Source: Dromiciops gliroides
Lineage: Eukaryota; Chordata; Mammalia; Microbiotheria; Microbiotheriidae
Reading direction: 5' to 3'
NCBI RefSeq assembly: GCF_019393635.1
Contig: NC_057864.1
Location: 474,442,617-474,506,616 of the forward strand
Length of the DNA: 64,000 nucleotides
The notes under the pieces were generated by a model. The model was given only the letters and a program-made list of their open reading frames with translations. It made no database searches and was not told the origin of the DNA. The translations under genes were made by a program, and so were the position numbers. This document shows, piece after piece, positions 11,340-20,929 of this stretch. Every line of letters begins with the position of its first letter. The stretch's first letter is position 1.

Positions 11340-11600
11340 ATTTAACACAAAGCCTTATTTATTTAAAACCCATGAACACGGCAAACATAAAAACCCAGGC
11401 TGGATAAACATGCCAATTGTCAATAATGATTTCGCAAATGGTTCTGCTGAGTAATTATGCCATTAGCCCAGAGTGCCTTCCATTTCCAAGGGCTCTCGCC
11501 CCGATCTTTTGAATCCATTTGGGTAGGCAGTAAGTGGAGAGCCCTTGGGGACCCCCGGGGAGCAAGCTGGGCTTGTAGACTAGATTCAGCTCTAATTTTT
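11340..11600. promoter_or_regulatory. Candidate conserved noncoding element
   Basis: Repeat-free block of mixed composition with dense AT-rich homeodomain-like words (TTATTTATTT, AATAATGATTT, GAGTAATTATGCC) and intact CpGs, including a GCCCCGATC segment. It lies between repeat-rich stretches and has no coding frame that I trust. Function is inferred from appearance only. An alternative is plain unique sequence. Confidence 0.35.
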
Positions 11601-11919
11601 CTTGGCATCTGTCACTGACCAAGACAGTTTCCACACAGTGACCTGCTGGAGAGTGGAAAGAGAGGAAGCCGGCTTCTTAAGGAAGACCAAAGATCCTTGA
11701 ATCTGGTTGAACCTGGTGGAAAAGGTGCTTTCATGGGGCTGTACTGAGGTTTCCAAGATCCAGCTGCCCACATGGGAAGGGAGACACAGGAAAGTCATAT
11801 TTTTACAGAGAGCAGTGTGGTGGCCTTGAGGCAGCAGTGCTGAGAAAACTCCAGCCATGGGTGATAGAATGTAGGGTTATCAATGGGCAGGAATGATTGC
11901 AAGTTTGGCTTTGTATGTC

Positions 11920-11975
11920 TCTAAACTTAGCACAGTGACTGGCACATAGTAGGTATTTGATAAATGTTCATTAAT
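11920..11975 (+). mobile_element. L2 3' terminus fragment
   Basis: 'cagtgactggcacatagtag' followed by 'taaatgttcattaatt'. Confidence 0.75.
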
Positions 11976-12084
11976 TAAGTCATATTGAGAGTAGGAATCT
12001 ACCACACCATTGTCGGGGCCCCAGGGAGAGAAGGGACACAGCAGTGAGGCCCTGGAAGTGGCTAGCCCTATGGGCTCAGTCACA

Positions 12085-12265
12085 TAGTCATGGGATGATG
12101 GATTTCAAGTGGGAAGAGATCTCAGAGGCTTCTTTGTCTAACTTTCCCTTTTTATGGAAGATAAGACAGTGGTGTATTTGTCCCAAGGTCACACAGGCAG
12201 GAAGATCAGAAGCAGGACAAGAACCCAGGCCTTCCTAGTCCCTTGGACCATACACCATGATGCCT
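12085..12265 (-). mobile_element. CORE-SINE relic
   Basis: 'tcatgggatgatggatttca', 'aaggtcacacaggcagg' and 'agaacccaggccttccta' in the usual reverse order. Confidence 0.65.
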
Positions 12266-12911
12266 TTCTTGTCTATTGTTTCCATGGTGGGAGGTGAGAA
12301 GTGAGGGAGAGGGGACAAAGACATGTATAAATCCCAGTCACCACCAAGACAAGGTTACCCTTCAAATATAGAGGGGCTGGGAAACAGCATCTGAGATATT
12401 CAGGATGTAGTGGGAAGAGGAAGGGGGACTGATGGCTCAGCAAGAGGTACCCTCTGAACTGACACTCAGCTTGTGTTGGGCATTCATAATTCCTCTTCAG
12501 CTTGGAAGAGGAAGACCCAGGTCAGCCTTACACAGCATAGGGTATCCCTTTGTGGAAAATGTTCAGGTGTTTTACAGAGAGAGGCAGGGTTTATACTGGG
12601 GGCATCTGACTATTCCCACCTCCAATGGTGTGAGCATATAGGCGCCAATTAGCTAGGAAGCTGGAAGTCTCCAGTAAGAAGATCCCTAATTATAGAGAAA
12701 GAAGGGAAGGGGTTGCCCAGCAGAGAAAGGGGCATCCCTAGAGCAAGGTACCTGTCACAAGAAAGATCACTCCCAGAAAACCAGAAGTCATTGCTTCCTG
12801 GGCTACCCCACAAGCTATGAAATTTCCTCCTCTGTAAAATGTATTAACACCTTATTATGTGTTTCTTCACTGTCCTCTCCTCGTTCCTTGCATAACTCCT
12901 CCCACCTATCA

Positions 12912-12913
<2 letters not shown>
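12266..12913. other. Unannotated sequence
   Basis: No recognised repeat, RNA or coding signal. Confidence 0.4.

Positions 12914-12957
<44 letters not shown>
12914..12957 (+). repeat. (CA)n microsatellite
   Basis: About 22 perfect CA units. Poly-Thr/His and poly-Val/Cys frames across it are artefacts. Confidence 0.97.
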
Positions 12958-12959
<2 letters not shown>

Positions 12960-13330
12960 CCACCAGTAGTGACGAAGGTAGGAAAGATGAAGGACTTCCT
13001 CCACTCTGGAGTCTCCTTGCTAGCAGGCGTTGGAGTACTCAGATGTAAAAAGCTCTTCCTCTCTCTCCCTGACATCATGCCTGAGGCTGGTGCACTCTTT
13101 TCAGAAGTGTTGGCTTTCTTTTTTGATGGACAAACCATGTCAGGGCCAGGAAATAATATTTTATTTTTTCCAAGAATGATCACACATTTATTTCTTTAAC
13201 ATTATTGTTGAGAAATATATATATTGAATGTGGAGAAGAAATTTTGATAGCTTTCCAAGCTTGTGTTCAGTTTCAAATTTCCATGGAATATCATGGTCTT
13301 CTGAGTTATTGAATCTCTCTATTGTTATCA

Positions 13331-13545
13331 CAGCTAGGTGGCACAGTAGATAGAGTGCCCAATATGGAGTCAGGAAGACCTGAGTTCAAATCTAGCCTCA
13401 GACACTTTCTAGTTGTGTGATCCTCGACAAGTCAACCACTGTTTGCCTCTGTTTCCTCATCTGTAAAACTGGGGTAATAAAAGCCCCTACTTCCCAGGGG
13501 TGTTGTAAGGATCAAATTCAATAATATGCAAATCTGAAAGTACTA
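13331..13545 (+). mobile_element. THER1/MIR-type SINE
   Basis: tRNA-like head (CAGCTAGGTGGCACAGTAG), core with 'tttcctcatctgtaaaac', and the 'gttgtaaggatcaaattca' tail. Confidence 0.85.
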
Positions 13546-13549
13546 TATA

Positions 13550-13778
13550 GTTTGTTCAGTCATTTCAGTCATGTCTGACTCTATGTGACCCTTTTTGTAA
13601 GTTTTCTTGGCAAAGACACTGGAATAGTTTGCCATTTCCTTCTCCAGCTCATTACATAAATGAGGAAACTGAGGCAAATGGTGACTTGCCCAGGGTCACA
13701 CAGCTACTAAGTGTCTGAAGCTAGATTTGAACTCAGGTCTTCCTGACCCCAGGCCCAACACTCTATCCACTGTGCCAC
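13550..13778 (-). mobile_element. MAR1-like SINE
   Basis: RTE tail 'gtcatgtctgactctatg', CORE 'gatg/aatgaggaaactgagg' and head complement to 'ctatccactgtgccac', which then grades into TG/TA repeats. Confidence 0.88.
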
Positions 13779-13885
13779 ATATGTGTGTATGTATATGCAT
13801 GTGGGTGCATATATGTATATATGTACATACATATACTTACACTCCTCCTACAAACCCCCTCCATATAAACATATACATATACACA
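13779..13885 (+). repeat. (TG/TA)n tract
   Basis: Mixed TATG and CATA units directly abutting the end of the MAR1-like SINE. Confidence 0.9.
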
Positions 13886-14079
13886 TACCTAATATATCCT
13901 AGTATTATTTCATTATCAGACTGCTCTCATTCTAGAAGTTCTCTGGGGATTCACACCATTTTAAAACTAATGACGGCTCCTTCCAGGATTGCTGTTTTGT
14001 TTTTTGTTTTTAGGATTTTCTCTCTAATCATGCCATTTTTCCCTGTGTCAGAAGGGGTTATCACTTCTAAATTCTGAAA

Positions 14080-14420
14080 AAGCTGGTTCATTAGCTTGGG
14101 AAAACATTACTAGGGAGCATCATAATTGAATGTGCTTTATTAGCCAATCTCTTCCAAACAACCTCTCACCACCCTGGTGTTCAATATTGATCAAAAAAAC
14201 GTGTATCTGTTTGCTCAAAGGGGGAAAAAAACCCACAACAGCCTCCTCTGCATACAAATAATTTGTGGAGCAAATCAGATGTCTGATAAGTAATTTTCAT
14301 AGCTGTTTAATAAGACCCATGGGAGACATCTGTTTCAATCACTTTGATCAAGATGAAAAACAATCTCCAACCCCCTGCTTAATCCAGATGCCTACCTGAC
14401 AGGTAAGAGGAGAGCCATTA
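14080..14420. promoter_or_regulatory. Candidate conserved noncoding element
   Basis: A 340-bp repeat-free block. It contains a consensus TCF/LEF word CTTTGATCA at 14342-14350, another TTGATCAAAA at 14187-14196, homeodomain-like TAAT words and a CACCTGACAGG-like E-box segment near its end. There is no open frame of note. The dense binding-site-like words resemble developmental enhancers, but conservation has not been tested. Confidence 0.38.
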
Positions 14421-14800
14421 TATTGTCTGATTCATGCCCCAGAGCGATTAATGGGATGCATCAAGGTTGGTGGGGTTAAACACTGCATTTGGGGAGGGAT
14501 GGAGGAGTGGGGTAGGGAGGTCAAAGATCCAGGTCTCCAAAGAGCATTAGCTGGAAGTGCATTTATGTTGGGATTCAAGAGCCAAAGAATTCCTGCAAAG
14601 GAAAGCAAGGCAATGACAGCATAGAGGGCAGGAAGAATGGGGACTGGGAATTTCCACTGAACCATGTCCCTATTTGCATGAGCAGGAAGAATTCAATGGA
14701 GCTGACATTTTTAGCTTGAAGCAAGCACAACAAATTAATTTTAGATAATTACTTTTGCAAAAATAGCCATTAAAAACAGGACCACAGGTTTAGTGCTATT
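14421..14800. other. Low-repeat sequence adjoining the candidate element
   Basis: Repeat-free. The right half (14690-14800) is AT-rich with ATTAATTTTAG and GATAATTAC words and could belong to the same block. Confidence 0.35.
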
Positions 14801-14910
14801 TAGAGTCCACTAGTGAAATTCCCTCATTTTCTAGTTGTGTGATGTGGAAACCGAGGCACGGGGAGGGGAAATGATTGTTCCCAAGGTCACATAAGCAGAA
14901 CGAGGTGTAG

Positions 14911-15140
14911 TGTAGAACTAGGTGGTGTAGTGGATAGAACATTGGGCCTGGAGATAGGAAGACCTGAGTTCAAATCTGACCTCAGACATTTCCTAGCTGT
15001 GTGACCCTGGGCAAGTGACTTAACCCCCTTTGCCTCAGTTTCCTCATCTGTAAAATGAGTTGGAGAAGGAAATGGCAAACTGCTCCAGTATATTTGCCAA
15101 GAAAACCCAGATAGGCTAAAAACGACTGAACAACAACCAC
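14911..15140 (+). mobile_element. MAR1-like SINE, near full length
   Basis: tRNA-like head, core, 'cctcatctgtaaaatgag', then the RTE tail 'ggaaatggcaaactgctcc' to 'gactgaacaacaacca'. Confidence 0.9.
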
Positions 15141-15379
15141 CAGAACCAGAATTTGGACTGCGAATCCGTAGCTATCACTGCTCTACCATGCTTCGTTTCT
15201 CAATACAGGGGATGATTCTCAGGTTGCCATCTCAGCTTTGGAAATCATTTCTGAAATATTCTTGCTGTAGGAATTGGCTGGTTTGCTAAGAGCTAAGACA
15301 TAGGCTACACAGTAATGCAATCTGCATTCGTCCATCTTCCTTTGTGTGTGATCTTAGGCATTTTTGTGTCTAACAGACC

Positions 15380-15560
15380 AGCGGCTGTGGATCCCCAGAT
15401 GGCTGATGAAGGCATGGGGTAGGAGTAAATGATCTGGGTTTCGGCAAGTCTGCAGAAAAACTCAAACAGAATTAAAATGATCTACCCACTCTCCTGTTTT
15501 GTTCACTTGCAGACCATCGTTTAACCTGGTATTACTTTAATTAAATTGGTGGCCAAAATG
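15380..15560. promoter_or_regulatory. Candidate conserved noncoding element
   Basis: Low-repeat stretch holding TTACTTTAATTAAATTGG, a paired homeodomain-like core, and 'gaccatcgtttaacctgg'. Evidence is visual only. Confidence 0.28.
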
Positions 15561-15567
15561 ACTGCAA

Positions 15568-15810
15568 CTGGCAGCTAGGTAGCCCGATGGTTAGAGCATT
15601 GGACCTAGAGGCAGGAAGACCTAAGTTCAAATCCTGCCTCAGACACTTAACTAATTGTGTGACCCTGGGCAATTCACTTAACTCCTGTGCTTCAGTAAAC
15701 TCATCTGTAAAATGTTGATAATAACAGCACTTACTTTCACAGTTCCTGTAAGAATAAAATGAGATATTTATAACCCTTAGCGCAATATGTAAAGGCTCAT
15801 AGTACCACAG
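15568..15810 (+). mobile_element. THER1/MIR-type SINE
   Basis: Head 'ggcagctaggtagcccgatg', 'gttcaaatcctgcctcag', core, then a tail with 'aataaaatgagatatttata'. Confidence 0.82.
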
Positions 15811-15970
15811 TCAGAGTGTAGTCATTTGGACTCAGAGGACCCGAACAAATCCCAACCCTAATCTTCGTTATTTGTGTGACCTCAGGCAAGTCAATGAGGT
15901 GGAAGGGGTAGGCCAGACACCCCCAGAGCTCCTCCCTGTTCTAGCTTGGATCCCATGATCCCTTTATGCT
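15811..15970 (+). mobile_element. CORE-SINE relic
   Basis: 'tgtgtgacctcaggcaagtc' core and 'ctccctgttctagcttgg' tail. Confidence 0.6.
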
Positions 15971-16147
15971 CTGTTCTCTGTAGCACATGCCCCTGGGGAA
16001 AGTCACTTACCTTCACTGATGAATTCCATCAAAAAAGTAAAGTCCCTATCCATGCATTATACATTTAAAAAGAAAGCACTGGTGTATGCACAGATATGCA
16101 AGTTATCTATAACATGTAAAACATAGACATTATAGAAATATGCCTAT

Positions 16148-16212
16148 CATAAGTATATACATGTTTTATACACATATATAGATATGGATATAGATATATA
16201 GATATATAGATT
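16148..16212 (+). repeat. (TA)/(GATA) tract
   Basis: ATATAG and GATATA units. Confidence 0.9.
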
Positions 16213-16304
16213 CCTACATCTTCTGATCCAACCCCCTCACTTAAAAATCAAGAAACCGAGGCATGAAAAAATAAATTAACCCATTCAAGACACAGCTAGA
16301 TGGA

Positions 16305-16604
16305 ATGTCATCATCCTCTGGTCTAGGCTTCTTTCCACTCCATGCCACCATTCGATCCTTAACCCTTTGCAATATGCCTTTTAACTCTACCCACTTGGCT
16401 GAAATTGCCCTCACCAAGGTGACCAATGATCTTCTAACTACTATGGCAAATCCTTTTTTTTCCTCAATCTTCAGCCTAATTGACCTGCTGATCTGTTCTG
16501 GTTCTCCTCCTATAGGTTCACCTGCTCCCTCTCAGTCTCCTTCGCTGGATTGTCTTTGTCATCCTTCTCCTGTCCCCTACCTCCAAATCATGGGTATCCA
16601 CAAA

Positions 16605-16607
<3 letters not shown>
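16305..16607 (+). pseudogene. L2 ORF2 reverse-transcriptase remnant
   Basis: The plus-strand frame reads LTKVTNDLLTTMANP followed by SLIDLLIC. This is the stretch just before and into the reverse-transcriptase motif that normally reads LLDLSAAFD in L2-type LINEs. The catalytic aspartate region is broken by an internal deletion right after IDLL. The frame then continues with a block corresponding to the 'SxRSFSVSxxG' stretch. The L2 protein copies its own RNA into DNA at a nicked target. This copy is dead: motifs are missing and it runs into a CT repeat, which supplies the rest of the apparent 209-codon frame. Confidence 0.72.
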
Positions 16608-16667
<60 letters not shown>

Positions 16668-16696
16668 TCTCTGTCTCTCCTCTCTCTCTGTCTCTC

Positions 16697-16729
<33 letters not shown>

Positions 16730-16808
16730 TCTCTCCTTTCTCTCTCCTCTCTCTCTCTCTCTCTCTTCTCTCCTTTCTCTCTCCTCTCTCCTCTCTCTCT
16801 CTTCTCTC

Positions 16809-16874
<66 letters not shown>
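16608..16874 (+). repeat. 267-bp CT tract
   Basis: Almost pure polypyrimidine made of CT units with TCC and TTC interruptions. It starts directly at the broken L2 ORF2 fragment. All frames over it encode Ser/Leu or Arg/Glu repeats and are not genes. Confidence 0.97.
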
Positions 16875-16877
<3 letters not shown>

Positions 16878-17539
16878 AGTCTCAGGGAGATCTCAGCAGC
16901 CCTGTGGGTTCTCTCATCACACTGGGGCAGATGACTGCCAAATCTATACATGGCAATGGTGCCGGCTGATGTGTACTTGGAAGGTTTCCCTGGTGACACT
17001 GGAAGTGAAATAGCAGTAGCAGCTCATATGCAGCTTATGCTCTACCTTCTGTGAGGCAACAAAAATACAGTCAGCTCCCATAATCCTCTCTGCCTGCACA
17101 GTTCCCCCCTCTTTGGCTATGACAATTCAGCAGGAGAAGCAAGCAGCAAGTGGCTAATGGTGTCCCTTTGTCCCATGGATGTCTTTCCTTCTCTGCTGTG
17201 GGCTAAGCAGAAAAATGAATAACTGACCAGGCGTCTTTGTTAAGTATTGAGGAAAAAGAAATATGGTAGCATGGAATTCTTATGTAAAAATATTTCTCTC
17301 CATGCCCAGGCTTCTCACGAATCTATTTTCCCTCATCAGGACTTCCCAAAGATGCCTAGCGCCAAATCCCAGTGGAACACCATTGTTAAAACAGCCACCC
17401 TACGTAAATCTAGAGAAATTCTCTCCTGAACTCCAGGCCCATGTTATCAAATGCCTAGTGGACATCTCTCCCTAGATGTCTTGTCCTTTTCTCAACTTCA
17501 CCCTATCATGAAACTCATTCAAGCATGATGACCATGAGA
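16875..17539. other. Low-repeat sequence
   Basis: No recognised family or coding exon. 16890-17240 looks single-copy. Confidence 0.4.
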
Positions 17540-17640
17540 TCTTAGGTTCTGAGCTGGAAGAAACCACCCAGTCCAAACTCATTTTGCAGATAAGGAAATT
17601 GCAGGCTAAAGAGTCAGGCAATACACAAGCATCTCTCCCC
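17540..17640 (-). mobile_element. CORE-SINE relic
   Basis: 'gatcttaggttctgagctgg', 'agtccaaactcattttgcag', 'ataaggaaattgcaggc'. Confidence 0.6.
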
Positions 17641-18340
17641 TTTCTTGAGCCCTATGGTTGAGTCAAAGTGGCCTGTTTGTTGTGCTCTAGCTTCATGTTC
17701 CACATCGTCCATCCATGTCTCCTACACAAGCCCCCCCCCATTTATGGAGGGTCTCATCTTCCCCAAACCCTCTGTTCTTATCTTCCTTCAGAGATCAGAT
17801 CACTCAGCACCTCCTCCAAGAGATTGCCTTGGTCTCCCTAAGTGGCTGGTGACAGATTTTTTGCCACCTCAGATCACCTTATCTGTGTCTGTTTTGTATC
17901 TCTAAGAATGATGTGTATGAGTGTGTGTGCACATCAGTTCAATATACATATAGCAGTGCATGTGTAACCTTTGTGTCCGTCTCTTGTGACTTTGGACACA
18001 ATCTTCCTGCTTTGTTGGCTTATAGCCCTCACCCAGGTACCTGGAAAAACATTATGAACTGAGACCAACTTCCCTCTTATAGCATCTATAGGAAAGTTCT
18101 ATTTTAATGACAAAGACAAAATACAAATGCTTTAGTGAATCGCTATTAGCCTCCAAGATGTCCATGAATATCCAGAGTCCCTCATGATCCCAGTCATGAA
18201 GGGTTCCGCAGGCAGAAGACCTTGCCCACAGATCTTGTCTTGACCCTCTGCACCCCTACCATATCTGCCATGTTCTAGTTTGCCTGGTGGGGGTGTCTGA
18301 GAATGGGACTACGGAGTAGGGCCTGATCCCTTACAAAGAA
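17641..18340. other. Unannotated sequence, possible weak L2 remnant
   Basis: 17690-17890 is pyrimidine-rich with 'cagcacctcctccaagag' reminiscent of L2 ORF2, but too weak to call. I see nothing in the rest. Confidence 0.35.
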
Positions 18341-18349
18341 GGAAAGAAG

Positions 18350-18780
18350 GCTGGCTAGGATTCCATTGCCCTCGGCAAGCCTGCTCAAATACTATTCTCC
18401 AACTTGGCAAAGCAGCATTCCCAATCGATGTCAAGCTCAACTCAACCAGGACCATCAGGCAGAGCACTCTGCTCCCGGCCATTTCCAAAGCGAAACTCAC
18501 AGAAAATATCTCTTTCAATATCTTGTCAAAAGTCAGCCTCCTCTGTGACTGGGAAACTGTCAGGGTGATCTATGGCCCCCAGCCAGTGCCATAATATAAG
18601 CTAAATTGCTTGAGTCACGAGCAATGATAGAGTAATTCTACAGGAAATTGGAAATCAATTCTTGTCATCACTGTACATAACTCCTTTATCAAGAGTTCCA
18701 GTTCAGCCGTGTAATGCAACTGAAAAGGGGTTGTAAGCTGACAATTGCCACAACTAAGCCCACCCCCCATCAAAAAAACC
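18350..18780. promoter_or_regulatory. Candidate conserved noncoding element
   Basis: A 430-bp repeat-free block. 18590-18760 is the most structured part. It includes TTGAGTCACGAGCAA, an AP-1/MAF-like word, then GAGTAATTCTAC and CTTTATCAAGAG, with retained CpGs. No domain is visible in the 60-69-codon frames. The resemblance to conserved enhancers is a judgement by eye. Confidence 0.35.
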
Positions 18781-18944
18781 TGTGTATGTGTGTTTGTTGG
18801 GGGATGGGGTCGGGGGCAAAACAGGAGGAGGGGGAGAGAAGCCAAACAGAAAAGTAGCCTGTAGAGGGGGAATCCTGGCTTGAGATTCTATACACCACTA
18901 GCAAAAGGCAGCTGACTTCTTTAAAAAGACCACTGTCAAGTCAA

Positions 18945-19025
18945 CAAGTCAAGTCAATGAGCATTTATTTAACACCTACTATGTGCCAACCTCTGTGAAG
19001 TCAAGGGAAATTCTTCCTGCCCATA
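18945..19025 (-). mobile_element. L2 3' end fragment
   Basis: 'gagcatttatttaacaccta' and 'ctatgtgccaacctctgtg'. Confidence 0.7.
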
Positions 19026-19066
19026 AGATGAAAGTGAAAAGAAGGCATCTGTCATTTTGTCAAACC

Positions 19067-19482
19067 TGTGTGTGTATGTGTGTGTGCGCATGTGTGTGTT
19101 GTGTATGTGTGTGTGTGTTGTGTTTGTGTGTGCATGTGTGTTGTGTATGTAGGTGGGTGTGTGTATTTTGTGTGTTTGTGCATGTGTATTGAGTATGTGT
19201 GTGCATGTTTGTTGTGTATGTGGGTGTGTGTATGGGTGGATGTGTATGTGTGCGTTGTGTATATATGTGCATGTGTGTTGTGTATGTGGGTGTATATGTG
19301 TGTTGCATTGTGTGTATGTGTATTGTGTGTGTTTGTGTGTTGTGTATGTGGGTGTGTATATGGGTAGGGGTGTATTGTGTATTGTGTACACATGTATTGT
19401 GTATATATGTGTGTATGAGTGTGTGTGTTGTGTAAGTGGGTGTGGGTATGTATGTGTGTCCATGTGCATGTGTGTGTACACT
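19067..19482 (+). repeat. 416-bp TG-rich tract
   Basis: Interrupted (TG)n with GTATG and TTGTG variants. The open frames of up to 172 codons on both strands are low-complexity artefacts. Confidence 0.97.
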
Positions 19483-19860
19483 CTCAATAGCCACTGGGCT
19501 TATGGGAATCCATTGAATCTAAGAACCATCAACCTAGCAGAGTCCTCAGAGATCCCTTAGTCCTACCCTCTTGGTGGGTTGGGTTTTTTTCTTCAGGAGG
19601 GGACCGTGGCCCAGAGAAAAAAGATATCCATAGGGACCATGAAAGTAGTAACAATAATAAGAACTTATCTCAAGGGTTCTTATCTTGTTTTTTTTGTCAG
19701 GGACTCCTTTGGCCTAGACACTCCACAGACGATTTCTAAATGCATAAAATACACAGTTTTACAAAGGAAACCAATAATATTGAAATACCATTAGTAAAAA
19801 AACTTTAAGTTCATATATCCCAGGGTTACATATATATACATATGCACATATTTATGTTCC
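19483..19860. other. Unannotated sequence
   Basis: 19500-19650 has weak CORE-SINE flavour ('gaaccatcaacctagcagag', 'ggaccgtggcccagag'). The rest is unassigned. Confidence 0.35.
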
Positions 19861-19861
19861 A

Positions 19862-19925
19862 TTCTTTTGTTTGTCCTTTGTTCTCAAAGAGAACCAATGG
19901 CATCATGAGAGTGATAGCTTGAGAT
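19862..19925 (+). mobile_element. Marsupial SINE head fragment
   Basis: 'tgtttgtcctttgttctcaa' then 'gagaaccaatggcatcatg' matches the head of the element at 52943. It breaks off at an ATATAG tract. Confidence 0.7.
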
Positions 19926-20027
19926 ATATAGATATAAATAGGCACACATGTGTGCTTGTATGTATGTATATGTGGGGGGGGCCTTACTGGGAGTTCCCTA
20001 CATAGATAAAATCCCGTATCTAGAATA

Positions 20028-20033
20028 TATGTG

Positions 20034-20088
<55 letters not shown>

Positions 20089-20190
20089 ATGTGTATGTAT
20101 ACATGTGTATGTATGTGTGTATATGTGTATGTGTGTGTATGTATGTATATGTGTGTTTGTGTGTGTACATATATATTCTAGAACTATATC
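20028..20190 (+). repeat. (TA/TG)n tract
   Basis: Alternating purine-pyrimidine sequence (TA, TG, GTAT units). Confidence 0.95.
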
Positions 20191-20329
20191 ACATGCATAT
20201 ATTATTATGTATCAATATTGGAATGTAAGCTCTAGAATATATATCTATAACACATATATTTTAGACTATTTTAGAATATGCATCTGTGTACACATATGTG
20301 ATTTCATCTATCTAGGGAATAGATATATG

Positions 20330-20392
20330 TTTGTACATATATATACACACATACATATCCATGTATGTGTATGTATATTATATATGTGTGTG

Positions 20393-20426
<34 letters not shown>

Positions 20427-20556
20427 TACATATGCTAGATCTGTGGTTTCATCTATCTAGGGAATAGATATATGTTTGTGTATATATATATATATATCAC
20501 ATATGTATCTGTGTGTGTATATATAATGTGTGTGTGTGTGTGTATACACATATTCT
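20330..20556 (+). repeat. (TA/TG/CA)n tract
   Basis: A second alternating tract, with a repeated unit around 'ggaatagatatatgtttgt' occurring at both 20317 and 20460. Confidence 0.95.
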
Positions 20557-20599
20557 AGATCTGTGATTTCATTTGTCCAGGAAACTCCCAATAAGACCC

Positions 20600-20755
20600 C
20601 CACCCCCTTCCACAGTGCAGAGAGTTGTCCAGGACACTAACTGCTTAAGTGACTCCCCTCCAGAGTCACTCAGCTAAGAGGTGTCAGAAGCAGAGTTTGC
20701 ACCCAGGCCCTCTGATTTCAGGACTTGCCGTCTTTCTACTACACCACACTGGCTC
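20600..20755 (-). mobile_element. CORE-SINE relic
   Basis: 'cagagagttgtccaggacac', 'cctccagagtcactcagc', then 'ctttctactacaccacact'. Confidence 0.65.
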
Positions 20756-20929
20756 CATATTATTAGGTTTTTTATGATAAAGTGAATGGGAAAAATCACT
20801 TAACCTCTCAGTGGTGTGGGGAATTTGCTAAGATTATAAATGAGATCACAGGTTCAGTTCTAATTCCTGTCCCTTTTGTTGTTGCTCTCATTAGCCCTGA
20901 CACCCACCAGTCCCCTATTATGGTCCCCT

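Noticed and set aside
15505-15530. Pyrimidine stretch and 'cacttgcag' resembling a splice acceptor
   Set aside because: No open frame with a donor follows, and such sites are common by chance.
16577-16999. 140-codon Arg/Glu-repeat frame
   Set aside because: Antisense of the CT tract.
18969-19560. Five frames of 78-172 codons on both strands
   Set aside because: Low-complexity TG tract; Thr/His and Val/Cys repeats are artefacts.
20031-20467. Frames of 65-130 codons
   Set aside because: TA/TG tracts.
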